From Actinomycetota bacterium (lineage in GTDB: Bacteria; Actinomycetota; Thermoleophilia; Solirubrobacterales; Solirubrobacteraceae), in the NCBI GenBank assembly GCA_019348435.1, contig JAHWJM010000027.1:1-13219 (forward strand): 13,219 nt of DNA, written 5' to 3'. This document shows, piece by piece, positions 12,375 to 13,219 of this stretch (the stretch's first letter is position 1; each line of letters opens with the position of its first letter). A model generated the notes under the pieces. That model did no database searches. It saw only the letters and a program-made list of their open reading frames with translations, and was not told the DNA's origin. The position numbers and the translations under genes are program-made.

Positions 12375-13219
12375 GCGGCGCCGGACGCCGCCTCGGAGGG
12401 TACCCGCGGCGCTCTCTGCGATGCGGCGGCCGGGCTGGCGTCGGAGTGCGTCGACGCGGCGGCCTCGGCGGCCGAGATGTTGAGCGGGAAGTGGCAGGCT
12501 GAGAGATGGCCGCCGGAGTACTCGCTCAGGCGTGGCACCTCGGCGCGGCAGACGTCCTGCGCCCGGGGACAGCGGGTGTGAAAGACGCAGCCCGGCGGAG
12601 GGTCGACCGCTGACGGCGGCTCACCGCCGATCACGACGCGCTCGCGAGCGCGGTTCTCGCGCGGGTCGGGGATCGGGATCGCCGACAGCAGCGCCCGCGT
12701 GTACGGGTGGATCGGTTTGACGTAGAGCTCGTCGGTGGGCGAGAGCTCCATGATCCGCCCGAGGTACATGACGGCGATCCGGTCCGAGACGTGGCGCACG
12801 ACCGAGAGGTCGTGGGCCACGAACAGATAGGTGAGGCCGAAGTCCTCCTGCAGGTCGTCGAGCAGGTTGACGATCTGCGCCTGGATCGAGACGTCCAGCG
12901 CGCTGACCGGCTCGTCGAGGATGATCAGGCGGGGCTCGAGCGCCAGGGCGCGGGCGATCCCGATGCGCTGGCGCTGGCCGCCGGAGAACTCGTGCGCAAA
13001 CCGGCTGAGGTGCTCGCGCTGCAGCCCGACCCGGTCGAGCAGCTCTGCCGAACGGGCTGCGATCTTCGCCTGGTCGACGCCGTGCAGCGCGAGCGGCGCG
13101 CCGATGATCTGCCCGATGCGCTTGCGCGGGTTCAGCGATGTGAACGGGTCTTGGAAGACCATCTGCATCTCGCGCCGGATCGGCTTGAGCTTGGCGCGGC
13201 GGGCCGTCGTGATGTCGGT
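12365..13219 (-). CDS. Oligopeptide/dipeptide ABC transporter ATPase, OppF/DppF type, partial 5'
   Basis: At least 285 codons; the N-terminus with Walker A lies beyond the right edge. The visible part begins TDITTARRAKLKPIRREMQMVFQDPFTSLNPR (Q-loop). It continues with FSGGQRQRIGIARALALEP (ABC signature), LIILDEPVSALDVS (Walker B with D-loop) and FVAHDLSVV (switch His). The C-terminal oligopeptide-type domain has GGEPPSAVDPPPGCVFHTRCPRAQDVC and ACHFPLN. This ATPase energises import of peptides or other solutes with a partner OppD-like ATPase, permeases and a binding protein, none of which is inside the window. An Ala/Ser-rich tail of about 37 residues ends the protein. The TAG stop lies inside the tRNA-Arg acceptor region, so the gene and tRNA overlap by 10 nt. 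Confidence 0.95.
   Translation of the reverse strand, partial: TDITTARRAKLKPIRREMQMVFQDPFTSLNPRKRIGQIIGAPLALHGVDQAKIAARSAELLDRVGLQREHLSRFAHEFSGGQRQRIGIARALALEPRLIILDEPVSALDVSIQAQIVNLLDDLQEDFGLTYLFVAHDLSVVRHVSDRIAVMYLGRIMELSPTDELYVKPIHPYTRALLSAIPIPDPRENRARERVVIGGEPPSAVDPPPGCVFHTRCPRAQDVCRAEVPRLSEYSGGHLSACHFPLNISAAEAAASTHSDASPAAASQRAPRVPSEAASGAAPQ

Overview
The window is GC-rich bacterial DNA with densely packed genes, strong G/C third-position preference and hardly any Shine-Dalgarno sequences. A class E-type sortase, a class A PBP, an F420-type (deazaflavin) reductase, a PIG-V-like mannosyltransferase and a FlgM-like mini-protein together suggest a high-GC actinomycete. The style resembles Thermoleophilia/Solirubrobacterales, but that placement is my inference from protein character, not a database result.

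Layout, left to right. (1) A response-regulator receiver domain on the minus strand, broken by a frameshift and cut by the window edge (1-380). (2) Divergent from it, a membrane protein with a degenerate M28-peptidase-like domain (403-2196), coupled by ATGA to a sortase (2193-2888). (3) A tiny FlgM-like ORF (from 2961) that runs antisense into the 3' end of thiL. (4) A minus-strand group running PBP1-type transpeptidase/glycosyltransferase (6479-4263), infA (4221-4003) and thiL (about 4006-3056). (5) A plus-strand group of PIG-V-like mannosyltransferase, HAD hydrolase, CPBP membrane protease and secreted L,D-transpeptidase (6600-10523). (6) A small two-TM membrane protein on the minus strand, divergent from pyrE (10945-11496). 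PyrE converges on a deazaflavin-dependent reductase and shares a CTAG stop with it. (7) About 370 bp without a protein gene, holding two nearly identical 35-nt hairpin repeats. (8) tRNA-Arg(CCU), overlapping the end of a peptide-ABC-transporter ATPase that runs off the right edge.

Many of the genes concern the cell envelope: sortase, PBP, L,D-transpeptidase, mannosyltransferase, CPBP protease and the M28-like membrane protein. infA, thiL, pyrE and the tRNA are housekeeping genes.

Two signals are not explained by ordinary gene content. The first is a recurring TANNNT-like hexamer 5-10 nt upstream of start codons that lack a ribosome binding site. This suggests leaderless transcription, and in two places divergent starts about 20 bp apart appear to share an overlapping -10 element. 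The second is the pair of long palindromic repeats at 12069-12165, whose base differences keep or improve the stem. I saw no insertion sequence, CRISPR array, prophage or defence cluster.
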